A stretch of 64,000 nt of DNA. Origin: Prorocentrum cordatum. Lineage: Eukaryota; Sar; Dinophyceae; Prorocentrales; Prorocentraceae. The stretch's first letter is position 1. Every line of letters begins with the position of its first letter. This document shows, piece by piece, positions 29,871-40,863 of the stretch. Below the pieces are notes generated by a model. That model did no database searches. It saw only the letters and a list, made by a program, of their open reading frames with translations, and was not told the origin of the DNA. The stretch lies in the NCBI GenBank assembly GCA_963575745.1, contig CAUYUJ010018577.1, forward strand, positions 124,501-188,500, given 5' to 3'. The translations under genes were made by a program, and so were the position numbers.

Positions 29871-32800
29871 TCACTCCTGACCAAGGTTCTTCTCACGGGT
29901 CATGTTGACGAGCATCTTGCACTCGCTGTGCAAGCTGTCCAGGAGCTTCGGGAGCACCTTGTTCGCCGTGCGAATCTGGTGGTCGAAGGCCTCCTCTCCC
30001 ACCTGGCTTGAGGATTAGCCAAGCGGCATTGCCACGGGGCCCAGTGGGGTCAGGGGAGTTGGGATTGCGGCCCCAGTGGTCGCAAGCCCACCCCCACACA
30101 CAAAGACACACACACACACGCGATCCACGGATATGCAACACGCGAGGGCATGGCGCAGCAGAGACACACGTAATCACCGACAGCGTGGCTCCTTGGAGCC
30201 ATTCAAGTGACACGTTGAATCCGAGCCCAAACCAGATACACACCGACACGATGCCCCCACGCCCTACAACAAAGCACAATCCCAACTCACCTCCTTCTTG
30301 TACTTGGCCAGCGTCTGCTCGGCCATGAGAGCGGCCAGGAACTTGTTCTCGTTGAACGCGCCCATCACCTGCTGACTATGTTAGGCAAATGGGAGGATGG
30401 GGAAGGAATCCTGAGAAGGGATGGGATACAGATGCGAAGGGGGAATCGGAGAGCGGGGCAGAAGAGTTGAGGAGTGATGAACGGATGAGAAGACGGAGAC
30501 TTAGTGGGATGCAAGAGCAGGTCGAGGAGGAGAAGGATCAGATGAGCAGGGGCAGGAGGAGGAAGAGGAGGAGGAGGAGGAGGCTTTGAATCGCAGTGCT
30601 CACCTGGTTCACCTTCTCGTCCATGTCGTCGAGGATGTGCGGGTTCTTCTTCGCCCAGTTCCAGGCGGGATCCGACTGCACGAGGGTCCTGATCGTCGTG
30701 CTCTGGGTCATGGCTCCGTTGTAGCTCTGCTTCGTCTTGGCGAACAGCTTGGACTCGTCCACGGGGGACCTGTCCTCATCTGGCTTGCCATCTGCAGACG
30801 AGGCGGCCTTGCCTTTGGACTTTGGCCTGGCCTTGGACTTAGGTTTGGCCTTGGCCTTCGCCTTCTTCGTCGATGACTCACCGCCATCTGCGTTGGCCTC
30901 GACCGCCCCCTCGATCGCCGCCTCTGGTTCAGCGTCCCCAGCGGCAGTCCGAGCCTCCGTCTGCTGCGCCACCGCCGACCTTGATGGCTTATCAGCTTCG
31001 CCGTCATCGCCTGAGCTCTCCCTCCACCGCTGGTAAAGAGACCATTCTGTGGTGAAGTATTCGTTGAGCTCCGTCGTCACGTGCAGGTACTCCACCGACT
31101 CGCTCATAGTATCCCACCTCAGCCATATGCCTCCCATGATGGCACAATTCGTGCAGTGCTTGAACGCCAACTTCAGCCCGTGTACGCCTCCTCCTTTCAA
31201 CCATGCAATCCTCATCAACGAAAGGTACTGTCCTCGTTTCGCCTGCTCCTTGGCGTACTTCTCCATCTTCTGGAGGGTAGTCTCGGTCCTGTTCTTGAAC
31301 AGCTGGTGCTTTCTCTTGGCCCAGTCAGCGCGGAATTGTTGCATCTCGCCCCATCCTGCAGCCTTCTGGTAGTCATCGCGCAACTGCTTGTCTGCCTGAA
31401 GGGCGCGGGCCCACCTCCCGCCAAAGGGGTTGCCCTTCGCCGTGCTGGTGCTGAAATGGTAGTTGTTCTGCTCGAGCTGATCGAAGAGCTCTTTGTCGGC
31501 CTGGTCAGCTGGGGCGAGCTCGGCGTCCTTCTCCTTGAACGCGGGGCTTCTACCCCTCAACTCCTGGACGCGCTTGACCAGGCCGCCGTGGAAGAATTGG
31601 TTCAGCACTTTATTCATGTGGGAGATGCTCTGATCGTCGGCGTCGCCAATCTCATCGACCTCCTGTTCCATTGAGCGGATCTGCGAGTCGAGCTCTGACA
31701 AGATGGCATCCTTGGAAAACCCACCAGGAAATTGGTCAGAGAAGTGCGTCGGTGGCGTCTCCTGCTCATGGCTCACGCCTGGAAGCCCCCTGGCAGGAGG
31801 ACACAACATGGCACCTCTGTCCACCCAGGAGAGTTCTCGCTTATGATCGGAGCGATGCGAGTCGGCATCTCCTTGGCCAGGTGGAATATTGCTGCCATCG
31901 CCGACGTCGCTGACCTCAGGCGCTCCTCCGCCAGCCGCTGATGTCTCCGCCTGCTGCGCGCAGGTCTCCTCCAGGGGTGGTGGGAACTGCTGGTTCTTCG
32001 CACCTGATGGCTGACTCACAGCTGCCACTGCGGCCGACGATGGCGTGATGCCCTGCATGCGGAGGATGTCGCCTTGGCTCGGCGCGGTGCACTTCTTCTC
32101 GGCAGGGCTCTCGTTCTCGCGCTGCTTGTCCTCCGACACGGACGCCGCGGACGATGTGAGGTCCTGACTGGCTGCGCGACACAGCAGGATCAGGAAGACG
32201 GAGGGTGAGTAAGGGACGACGAGCAAGAAGCGGCAGGATGGCGATGGAAATAGTCATGCCAAGCAGGAACATAACAAGTAGGAGCTCAATAATAAGTGCG
32301 GAGAAGCCGCAGCAGGAATTGCAGCTCGGAGGAGAATGAGCAAAGGGGGGGGGGGTCGACGGAGGAAGGAGGAAGAGTCATGCACATGAGGGTCGTGCAA
32401 TCACTAGGGCGAAGCAGTCCTGCACGCTCCCAGTTGCCCCAGATCTCGTCGAACCACATTCGGTCTGCAAGGCCCACCCAAGGTCGCCACGCACCGATCT
32501 AGCCCCTCCCGCCGAGAACACACTCGCACCACCACCTCGAGCTCATCGACCCTCCCTTCGGTTTTCAGGGAGTCGCTGTTTGGGATACCCTTGCTCGCTC
32601 CTCTGGGAGCGAGCGGCGGGTGGTGCCTCGAGCAGTTTCCATCTTGACACCGCGGGGTGCGATGAGATCGAGGTGGCGGCGGTGGCGTGTTCTCGGCGGT
32701 AGGATGCTGGATAGTGGCGGCATTGGGTGAGCATCCCGCTCCTACCTTGTCATCGTCGTCAACCTTCTGGCGCTTCTGGGGCTTGCCACTGCGCAGCGGC

Positions 32801-33450
32801 GCGTCGTCGTCCGAAAGCTCCGTGGCGACGCCCTTCTTGACGGGAGTGTCTACCTCCATGGGCTCGTACGCGGAGCGCAGGGCCATCGTCGCCGCCTTGG
32901 CGGCCTTGAGCTTCTCCTGGCAGGCAGCGCGCAACATATGACTCGCATTGCACCGCGCCTATCCTGTGGCGCAGCCTTAGGCAAAGGGGGGGGGGCGGGG
33001 GCAATTGTGCACGCTGACGTGCACCGACACCTCCCAATCCGTATTGATTGCCAACAATGCGTCCTCGAGCATGTTGTCCAACTGCGAGGCCTTGAGGAGC
33101 ATCGCCTCCTCCACGAGCTTCAACCGCCGCTCGCGCTCCCTCAAGAATTTGTCCTCCTGGTCCAGCAGCTTGTGGCGCTGCTCGACCTCCATGCGCATCA
33201 TGTCAGTGGCCGACATGGGGGCCTCGGGCACCTGCTCCTCCTGCTTCTCTGCATTCTCCGCGGGGATCGTCGACGGCGCCTCATCTGCGGTTGCGGAGCT
33301 CGACTCCACCTCGACGACCGTCTCGGGGACAGGAACGCCTGGAGCAGCCATGGCCTGCGCGAGGTCCTCGGCCGTCACATTCGCCTGGGCAGGGCTCGAA
33401 TCCTTGATTGCAGATACCCAGTCGAGGATGTTGTAGCCAACGAGGAGTGA
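29871..33450 (-). CDS. Family-X protein with coiled coil and Lys/Ala-rich region (gene G)
   Basis: Exons by frame and splice signals: about 33450-33021, about 32960-32747, about 32172-30604, 30368-30291 and 30002-29871 (stop at 29871-29873). Introns with clear sites are 30369-30603 (CAG|GTGAGC to GCAG|GTGATGG) and 30003-30290 (GAG|GTGAGT to CCAG|GTGGG), plus a short one of about 60 nt near 32960-33020 (GGGAG|GTGTCGG). Exon 1 is a coiled coil (LRERERRLKLVEEAMLLKAS). The large exon carries GRWARALQADKQLRDDY, FRADWAKRKHQLF, CTNCAIMGGIWLRWD and a KAKAKAKPKSKARPKSKGKA tract, then WNWAKKNPHILDDMDEKV. The last exon ends MTREKNLGQE. Paralogy to E and L defines the family; the function is unknown. The first exon may start further upstream. 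Confidence 0.7.
32245..32420. other. Probable intron sequence within gene G
   Basis: The interval between the AAG|GTAGGAGC donor near 32746 and the large exon near 32172 contains a G10 run (32346-32355) and no convincing coding sequence. Confidence 0.4.
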
Positions 33451-33596
33451 CGAGCGAGGACGAGAAGACGCAAGCTGATGTTGAGTAAGGTGTTGGGGTA
33501 GAAGGGGTGGGTGCACGAATGGGGTTGAGAAGGGAGGAGGGAGGGTGAGGTTGAGCATGTCCACAGCAGCCCTTTGATTAGGATGCGGCAAAACCA

Positions 33597-33652
33597 ACAC
33601 ACAACCACCACCGACCCACATAGAGCCAGCATACAACCCACATAATAATACA
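33597..33652 (-). repeat. TATGTGGG-type minisatellite, locus 3 (degenerate)
   Basis: Read on the minus strand: TTATTATGTGGGTTGTATGC then CTATGTGGGTC. It is a weak version of the TTTTATGYGGG family, located upstream of gene G. Confidence 0.5.
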
Positions 33653-33659
33653 ATCACCT

Positions 33660-34130
33660 CACATATCTACGGTGCGTACGTGGGCAACATTTAGTTTACT
33701 CTTTCCCGCGTGGGTATAATCCGATCGGGGCCACCGAAACAGATCTGCGCTTGGCGCACGCAGTCACTATCGCCAAACACTAGGACCGAGTGCGATGGCA
33801 GACAGCTAGACCATGTTCACACATGCATGCGCAGCCCCATCCACGCCATTCGTTGCGCAGACAAACCATATGCTCCCTTGTCCTTACCTCTTACCCACCT
33901 CCTCCGATATCCGTCCGTCTCCATACCCGTTGTGCATACACGTGTCGATGATTTGCGTGGTGCTACTGTATGTCCCACATTTTGCGATTCTCGAACGTTT
34001 CTCCTCCACCGTGTCCTCCTCGTCCTCATTCGCATCCGATTCCTAGTATCACCTCCGCATCCTCGACATCATCCTCTTGGTCTCACCTTCGCCTCCCTCA
34101 CCAAAACAACTCACCATCATCATTCTCCTC
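33660..34130. other. No supported gene
   Basis: Mixed intergenic DNA upstream of gene G. Frames on both strands are short and unconvincing. Confidence 0.45.
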
Positions 34131-34133
34131 AGT

Positions 34134-34266
34134 TCAAACCCAATTAGCCCAGTCGACCGCATCATGTGCAGCGCCACGCTGGACGTCAGCACCGCCAAGC
34201 TCCATCAGTCTGATCGCCCGGGTGTCGCGCGTCAGCTCCAGGGCCGTTGGGCCGTTGACCAGCCGT
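34134..34266 (-). CDS. Ankyrin-repeat-like exon
   Basis: A short open frame on the minus strand reads NGPTALELTRDTRAIRLMEL followed by GGADV, which fits an ankyrin repeat (G-x-T-A-L-x-L-A plus a helix and GA-D-V). It ends in TGA near 34134. Immediately upstream, in another frame, GSWFGDLAQTVITAG could be a preceding exon. It is too short to define a gene; it could be the end of a minus-strand ankyrin gene or a fragment. Confidence 0.35.
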
Positions 34267-34566
34267 GATCACTGTTTGAGCCAAATCGCCAAACCACGAT
34301 CCGCCCTTGCTGTCGCGCAGCTGCCTCTCAAGATACGCCGCCCCCGAAGCTTACGACGCCAGATGCCAACCCACAACATTATCGTACCATGAATTCGAAC
34401 GCGCGCCCGTTGGAAGCTCAAGCGCTCGAATTCATGATCGGTGCTAAGGGTACCCCTATCACGAATGCTGCGAGTACATCTTCGAGCTACATGCGTGCTC
34501 CCAGGAGGGCACCTGCTGGAAACTCATCCCCTGCACATCCCTCACTAGGATGGGGGAGGAGCCGAG

Positions 34567-34672
34567 GATGGGGAGGAGGAGGAGGAGGAGGAGGCGGAGG
34601 GGGAGGGGGAGGAGGAGGCGGAGTGGGAGGAGGACGAGGAGGTGGGGGATGAGGAGGAAGGGGAGGGGTAAG
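34567..34672. repeat. (GGA)n simple repeat
   Basis: About 100 bp of GGA/GGC/GAG triplets giving poly-Gly or poly-Pro shadows. The flanks, 34680-35240, hold no supported gene. Confidence 0.9.
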
Positions 34673-35179
34673 ATGACCAGGAAGGGCGCGACCCGCCCAG
34701 ATGTATTGCATCTAGGGGGTCTCCACTCGCCTCAACTCGCTTTGGAAACAATGCTGTTCGATGGCTGATGCAAACGGGGGCCTTCAAGAGGCGTGACACA
34801 GTTCGGAAAGGGCAAAGGAGGTTCCAGCCGAATCCCGCGACACAACATCGAACCACTGACAGCATGCTGCGCCGACCCCACAAAGGATCAAACCACTAAT
34901 GGGCGGGACCGCACTGACATCACCTCCTGAGCAGCGCCCTCCCAACCACACTTTCTCATTTGCAAGCATGGTCGCTCGCGGGCCTCCCAGAAGTAGGTGT
35001 GGAGCGGCCGCCAGCGATCCAGCAAGGCACGCACCTCCCGTGTCAATGCTTTGTCTCAGGCGAGTGGGATGATGCACTCTGAACCAACTGAGCCTAACCC
35101 TGTCGCCGCACAACCATATGTGTATACCACGTATCGACAGCTGGTTTGTAGCTCGTGCTCGCTTACTCCCTCGGTATGT

Positions 35180-35358
35180 ATCTCCCTCTACCCCTCTCTC
35201 TCTCTACATGTACATACATGCAACGATACATAGTGGCAGTGTTCTCTTGGTCTCTCTCTCTCTCTCTCTCTCGCCACACCTGGGCTAGCCTCATTATTTG
35301 TAAACGCGTGTGTTTACCTATCTCTCCACATCTATATGTATGTATAGCACTATCTCTA

Positions 35359-35395
<37 letters not shown>
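35180..35395. repeat. (TC)n microsatellites
   Basis: TC runs at about 35192-35207, 35252-35273 and 35361-35393, with TATGTATG-type sequence between them. Another TC run is at about 35624-35652. Confidence 0.9.
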
Positions 35396-35397
<2 letters not shown>

Positions 35398-35881
35398 CGC
35401 CCTTTCCCTCTTGGTTGCTCCCTATCACCGCCCATGTCTTGTTTCCTGCATGCAACGCTATATGTGAACACTTGCAGGTAATGTATATACAGCGACATGT
35501 CAAACTGTGCAAGCGAGTACAGTTTCAGTATGGTGTAACGTTCTCTACATGGAAGTGTGTACCATCAATCATTGATGATATCGGGTGACCTCTGTGGTGG
35601 CCCCATGTTTCCAACATCTCTCCCTCGCTCTCTCTCTCTCTCTTGATCTCTCTATCTCCCTCGGCGTGTCTCACTATAGGTGCTCACTTGTCATTCGCCC
35701 AGCACGGCCCAATGCAAGACTGGCTACCCTCTGAATGTGGACCACACTCCCATCTCACAAGTTGCACGCTTCGGGACATGCATCAATCGAGGCATACTCA
35801 CAGTCCACGTCCTGCCACCAAGACAACCACGTAACACAACCAGGCGCACCGACACGACATGCCTCCCGCACATAGCCCACC

Positions 35882-37800
35882 TCACATGAAGCTCTGCCCG
35901 AACTCATCCTCAATAACTTTCTGCATGTCCACCGCCTCCTGCTTCTTCGGCACGTCCTTCTTCTCCTCATCCTTCTTCTCCTCATCCTTCTTCTCCTCGT
36001 GCTTCTCCGGCAGCTTCTCGGGCTTCGCCCGCTTGGGAGACGTCTTCATCGTCTTGGGCGTCGCCTTAGCTTTGACTTTCCCAGCTTTTTTCTCCTTTGC
36101 TTTTGCTTTCGCCTTCTTCATTGGCGTGGGCGCCTTCTTCTCCTCATCCTCAGCAGCTCCCTCATCAGCTTCCTCCTCAGCTTCTTCCGCGGCCTCCTCG
36201 CCTGCCTCCTCGGCTTCCTCCTCAGCTTCCTCAAGCTCCTCGCCATCAGACCGACATTCATCATGCTCCTCACCATCAGGCTTTGCTGCGGCAGCTGGGC
36301 GCTTGACGCTTGCGGGCTTTGCCGTAGCGGCTGAGGCTGGTCGCTTCCTTGCCACGGAAGACTGTTGATTCCTCACGAATTCTGCTTTTTCTTTCTCGAG
36401 CGTGTTTTTGTCTACCTCGCCGCGGGCGTACCGCTTGCCGAAGTCGATGAACAGCTCCTCTTCGCCCTTGTACCCCTCGCGAACAACGAGTTGGATCACC
36501 ATCTTGTCTTTCTTGTCGACCTGCTGCTCCTCCCACATCGCCAAGTGCTTCACCTGGTGCCTGTGGTAGATCGTCACGTAAATGCGAGCGCCATTCTTGT
36601 TCTTCCCGTCGTAGAGGGCGCCCCGCTTCTCGTTGTCAGCCATCATCTCGTTCCATGCTTTCACGGACAGCCCTGCGATTCTCCAGGTCGAGCCGTCCTC
36701 CCAAGTGGCAATCATCTCATCATCACTACAGTCTTTATCCTCAGGTTCTGTTGGCCGCTTGGAGAACTCGGGCGTCGGGTTCTTTTTCTTGATCTCGAGG
36801 CGGTATGCCGCCTCCCCTCCGATATTGCTAGGTTATCTCTTTGCACCCCCCGTCGTCATCTCGACGCTTGCAATTCTTCGCGTTTATGGTCGGGCCATTT
36901 TTCGAGACGCGTCCAGCCGTGACGAAGAGGACACCCCTATGATTGACCACTGCACATGTCTACAACTCACATAAGGACAGAGGCGAAACCCCCGCCCCGC
37001 CATCTGCTCGAAGTTGAAGCCGTAAGAGTACTTGTTGTTCTTAGAGTCCTAGCAATTCAACGCGTGGACGTGATGGAAGGGCGACTACACAAGCAACGTA
37101 CATGTCAAGGCATCTCGCACGCCAGCTGACCATACCACAACACTAAGGACACACAGCCATACACAGTGCGCATAATACAACAGAGCGCCCACATAAAACC
37201 CACATAAAACCCGCATAACACCCACATAAAACCACATAAAACCACATAACATCAAATATCTCTACTGTACCAGCCACTCCTGACTGCCTCCTCCTGGCTA
37301 CCTCCTCTGTCCACAACACCCTACATTACGCACATTATGTTCCACCTCTCGTTCCTCCTCCTCATACCCTCCCCCGCCAGTCCTTATCAGCAGCAATCAG
37401 GAAAGGCTTCAACCACACAGGCTTCGTCGTCTGGTTCCTGCGGTGGACACGGGACAACGCTGTGACTTTATATGGACAAAATGGGGAAATGGCGGAACGG
37501 AATTAGGGGAGAGGGAAGGAGAGGACGCGGAGCGGGAAGACACGGCAGAAATTGATCAGTCACCCCGATGTGCATAACACCAGACCCTCGAATGTATCCG
37601 GCATCCAGCCCCCACTCCCGCCATTGCGCCTCCCCTCCTCCACTGCCCCCCGCCCTTCGCCTGCCCACCTCCCCACCAGCACTAACAAAGCCCCCCAAAG
37701 CAGTCCTGGCTTTGACCAGCGCTTGAGAAACATGTCGAAGCATAGATCTCATCCGCAGCCCCTCGGAAAAGGGCCCGCGCGGATGAGACCACTGAAACAA
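35882..37800 (-). CDS. Acidic, Lys/Ala-rich protein related to gene F (gene H)
   Basis: Recognised exons: 37800 to about 37700 (after TTGTTTCAG) with LRMRSMLRHVSQALVKA; about 37049-36975 with KNNKYSYGFNFEQMAGRGF between acceptor TTGCTAG and donor TAT|GTGAGT; and about 36831-35882 after AACCTAG. The last exon carries EAAYRLEIKKKNPTPEF, then MIATWEDGSTWRIAGLS, GARIYVTIYHRHQVKH, IDFGKRYARGEVDKNTLEKE, a Glu/Ala-rich acidic stretch, an MKKAKAKAKEKKAGK basic stretch and EEKKDEEKKDEEKKD repeats, ending EDEFGQSFM. All main blocks align with gene F in order. The N-terminal exon equivalent to F exon 1 is not found; gene I occupies the space immediately upstream. It is probably nuclear by composition, function unknown. 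Confidence 0.65.
37183..37255 (-). repeat. TTTTATGTGGG minisatellite, locus 4
   Basis: On the plus strand: CCACATAAAACCCACATAAA, then CCCGCATAACACCC and ACATAAAACCACATAAC. It lies inside an intron of gene H. Confidence 0.85.
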
Positions 37801-37855
37801 CAGAAACGCAGAAACACCTCAATCAACATCGGTTGTTATAATTTCCCGTGTGTTT

Positions 37856-38543
37856 TCACATGTTGTGGGCGTCGGTTTGGCCAAGCCACTGTAGTTGCTT
37901 GCCTGTAGTTGCTGCCCAACTCTGAACTTTGGGGCCCAGCTTCCATCCGTCAACATCTTTTTTCTCATTTGCTAAACTACATAGGATCTCTTCCATCTGA
38001 CGCTGGTTCAAATTCTCGTTCGGGCGAATGGCATTGCGGAGGTCAACGAGCAGGTGCGTCCACCCAACAAGAGCATCTTTGTCTAGAGGGTCCTGGGAGA
38101 CATGTTTTTGCCAAACGCTTTCCCTGTCAGCCCAACGCCGTCTACCCCAACCCGTGCTACAAACAATGCAACAACTTTTATATATGCTGATCCCCCTGTA
38201 CAAATGACGTCGCCCCATGCAAAAAGCGGTCCGTGAGATTCTCAGTGTACTCAACATCTTCGGGCGTCTCGAGGTGCTCGCTGAGCACGTACTTGACATC
38301 GTCGAGGGGGGCGCATCTGGGCGAACCGCCCATTGTACGATTGATGTTGCTCGAGCCGCAGAAATCTGCGATCCTGCAGCCCTCGCACTCTGCTGCCCCT
38401 GTTCGCCCAGAGGGATAATTGGGGGCGGCGGGAAGGCGAGAGGAAAAGGAGGATCATCTGGCGGAGGGAGGAAATAAAGGCTTCGGAAGAGGATTTCTGA
38501 ACTTACATGCAGGTTTAGGTGGATGATCAAGCTTGAGCCGCAT
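37856..38543 (-). CDS. Small Cys-containing protein of unknown family (gene I)
   Basis: The ATG at 38543 opens a 12-codon exon (MRLKLDHPPKPA) that ends at a strong donor, CAT|GTAAGT. The acceptor GGGGCAG near 38388 starts exon 2, with ECEGCRIADFCG (C-x2-C-x5-C), then DDVKYVLSEHLETPEDVEY and LTDRFLHG. After another intron, the last exon (about 38150-37856) carries WQKHVSQDPLDKDALVGWTH and LNQRQMEEILCSLANEKKD, ending HNM with TGA at 37856-37858. The C-x2-C spacing could be a zinc site. I do not recognise the family. It lies head-to-tail with H, under 60 bp from H's first recognised exon, so the two might be one gene, although the phases I can see do not join. Confidence 0.5.
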
Positions 38544-38689
38544 CTGTTCACAAACTAGTTAATACAAGGTAACTCAACAGAGGAGGCATAGTTAATTATA
38601 TGATTTGTTACACATAATTCTAGAATTAACTAAATATGCTTGTTTTTCATTGTTTTAGCGATCCGATCGATAAGTGGCGATCGGATCTT

Positions 38690-39806
38690 AAATGGCGATC
38701 TGCGGAGCCTCTGGGTCCGCGCCCTGACGCCCGGACTCGATCGCCCGGAGGCGCGGGCGCCCGGACTCCGAAAGTTCCCCAGATGCAAGCTGCCCACCAG
38801 ACGCCCGGGCGCCCGGACGCCCGGACAAGCCCGGATGCGCCGCGCGCCCAGACGCCCGGGCCCGCCCGAGCGCCCGGGCGCGCAGGCGCCCGGGCGCCCG
38901 GGCGCCCGGGCCCGGGCGCCCGGGCGTCCGGGCGCAGGCGCCCTCAGCGCTTCTTGCGCCTGAGCCTGGCCCGCCGGGCGCCCGGACGCCCGGGCGCCGG
39001 GCGCCCAGGAACCTGAGCGCCTGGGCGCGCCCGGGCGCCCCCGGCGCCCGGACACGCCCGGGCGCCCGGGAGCTCGGGCGCCCGGGCGCGCCGGAACCCG
39101 AGCGCCTGGGCGCCCAGACGCCCTGACACGCCGGCGCCCGGCGCCCGGAGTGATCCGCCCGGGAGCCCGGGCGCCCGGACTCTGATCCCTACGGAGCCGC
39201 CACCAGACGCCCGGGCGCCCGACGCCCGGGCGCGCCTGGCGCCTTGGGCCCGGACGCCCGGGGGGGCGCCCGGGCGCTCGGAGCCCGGGCGCCGGGCGCC
39301 CGGCGGGCCAGGCTGAGGCGCCAGAAGCTGCCCATGCGCCCGCCCCTGACGCCCGGAGGGGACCCGTCGGGCGCCCGACGCCCGGACGCCCGGGCGCCCG
39401 GACTCGCGATCGCCCGAAGGCCCGGGCGCGCGGACTCCGAAAGCGCCCCACAAGATAATATGAGGGGGGGGGGGGTAGGACACCGCACGGGGGGGGGGGG
39501 GCCCGGACTCCCGACCCGCCGGGCGCCCGGGCGGCCGGACGCCCGGGCCCGCCGGGCGCCGGGCGCCCGGGCGCCGGCGCGCCGGGCGGGCGCCCGGACG
39601 CCCGGGCGCCCAGATGCCGGCGCCCAGACGCCCAGACGCCTGGGCGCCCGGACAGCCGGGCGCCCGGATGCCCGGGCGCCCAACGCCCGGACGCCCGGGC
39701 GCCCGGACTCGCGATCGCCCGGAGGCCCGGGCGCGCGGACCCCGAAAGCGCCCCAGATGCGAGCTGCCCACCAGACGCCCGGGCGCCCGGACACGCCCGG
39801 ACCCAG
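38690..39806. repeat. GC decamer island 2, with conserved left flank and AT-rich borders
   Basis: Tandem CGCCCGGGCG/CGCCCGGACG units occupy about 38720-39806, with G11 and G12 runs near 39460-39500. The left border GATCTTAAATGGCGATCTGC (38686-38705) matches, inverted, the flank of island 1. Repeated higher-order markers are ACTCCGAAAGC and CCCACCAGACGCCCGG. The flanks 38560-38680 and 39810-39960 are strikingly AT-rich. The island occupies the switch between minus-strand and plus-strand genes. Confidence 0.9.
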
Positions 39807-39807
39807 C

Positions 39808-39960
39808 CCTTCCGAATCATAATAAAAATATTCAAAAGTCACAATATGAATAAATCTACATTGAAATAATCAGAAACGAAATAAATAATAAATCGAATAA
39901 ATCATATCAAAAGAAATCAAATCCAAATAAAATAATCAGATCTCATTAAAATAATGATGT
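39808..39960. other. AT-rich border of GC island 2
   Basis: About 150 bp composed largely of A/T words such as AAATAAATAATAAATCGAAT. A similar AT block borders island 3 at 47310-47470. Confidence 0.8.
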
Positions 39961-40114
39961 GACATGTGTGAATCGAAATAAAACCATGCGCGACCATGAC
40001 TTCAACATTCGCGCGTCGGTGGGCCTACCCTCCCTCTTGAACACACAATCAGTCAAAAAACGATCACGCAAACCACAACAGGATGCTAATTCGCAGGGAA
40101 ACATCATTGTGAGT

Positions 40115-40146
40115 CCTATCGCATTTTGCTCAAGCCATTTGTGCTT
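40115..40146 (+). other. Tandem spliced-leader relict upstream of gene O
   Basis: CCTATCGCATTTTGCTCAAG is followed directly by CCATTTGTGCTTC. The first part matches the leader through CATTTTG-CTCAAG with one lost G. The second begins CCATTT, where a second truncated leader would start. Such head-to-tail truncated leaders are the known signature of repeated mRNA recycling. It ends 22 bases before the ATG at 40169. Confidence 0.75.
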
Positions 40147-40168
40147 CTCCACCTGTTACTGAGTAACT

Positions 40169-40778
40169 ATGGGTCGAGGGCGAGTGCCATGTTGGAAGGC
40201 ATCAGACGAGGAGGCCACCCCAGAACGGATCAGTGAGACGATTGGTGAACACATCAACGAGATAGTGAAAGTTGGGCCAGCGGATCTCTACGACACAACG
40301 GACTTTAGCACCGTGGCCAAGAACATTAACGTTGCCAAGCTCAGTAGGTTTGAAGATCTCTTCGCTGCTCTACGAGAGCTGGATCCACGTGGTGCGTTCT
40401 TCTCCCAAGACGACGTGGTGCAGAGCCTCAACCTCGCCATCTACGCCAACAAGCTGAACAACCTGATCAGCTTCCACGCGGGGAAGCACAACAAGACGGA
40501 GGAGGAGGTGATTCACACGATCGGGTTGAAGCTACGAGTGATGTGCACCCACGACCGCCACGTGAGGATCGGAGTGACCGTGAAGTCGGAGCTCATGGAT
40601 GGCGCTGCTTCTTCTTCTTCGGGTCAGCAGGCATACGGGAGATTCCCATTGCACGCATTAGTTTGCCCCCACTCCCACCCTCTTCCCCGATCGCCGCCTC
40701 CACTCGGGATTTCGGGGCACGATTTTCAAGTTCATGGAAAGTTGAGAACGATAGAAAGAGGAAGAGAGAGAGAGGGGG

Positions 40779-40863
<85 letters not shown>

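Noticed and set aside
34274-34293. TTTGGCTCAA on the minus strand, matching ten bases of the spliced leader
   Set aside because: It lies within a likely coding stretch (GDLAQTV). The match is limited to ten bases, expected by chance at this window size, and no start codon follows closely.
38531-38543. GGCTCAAG on the minus strand at the start of gene I
   Set aside because: Only eight bases match the leader and it falls inside the first codons (MRLK), downstream of the ATG.
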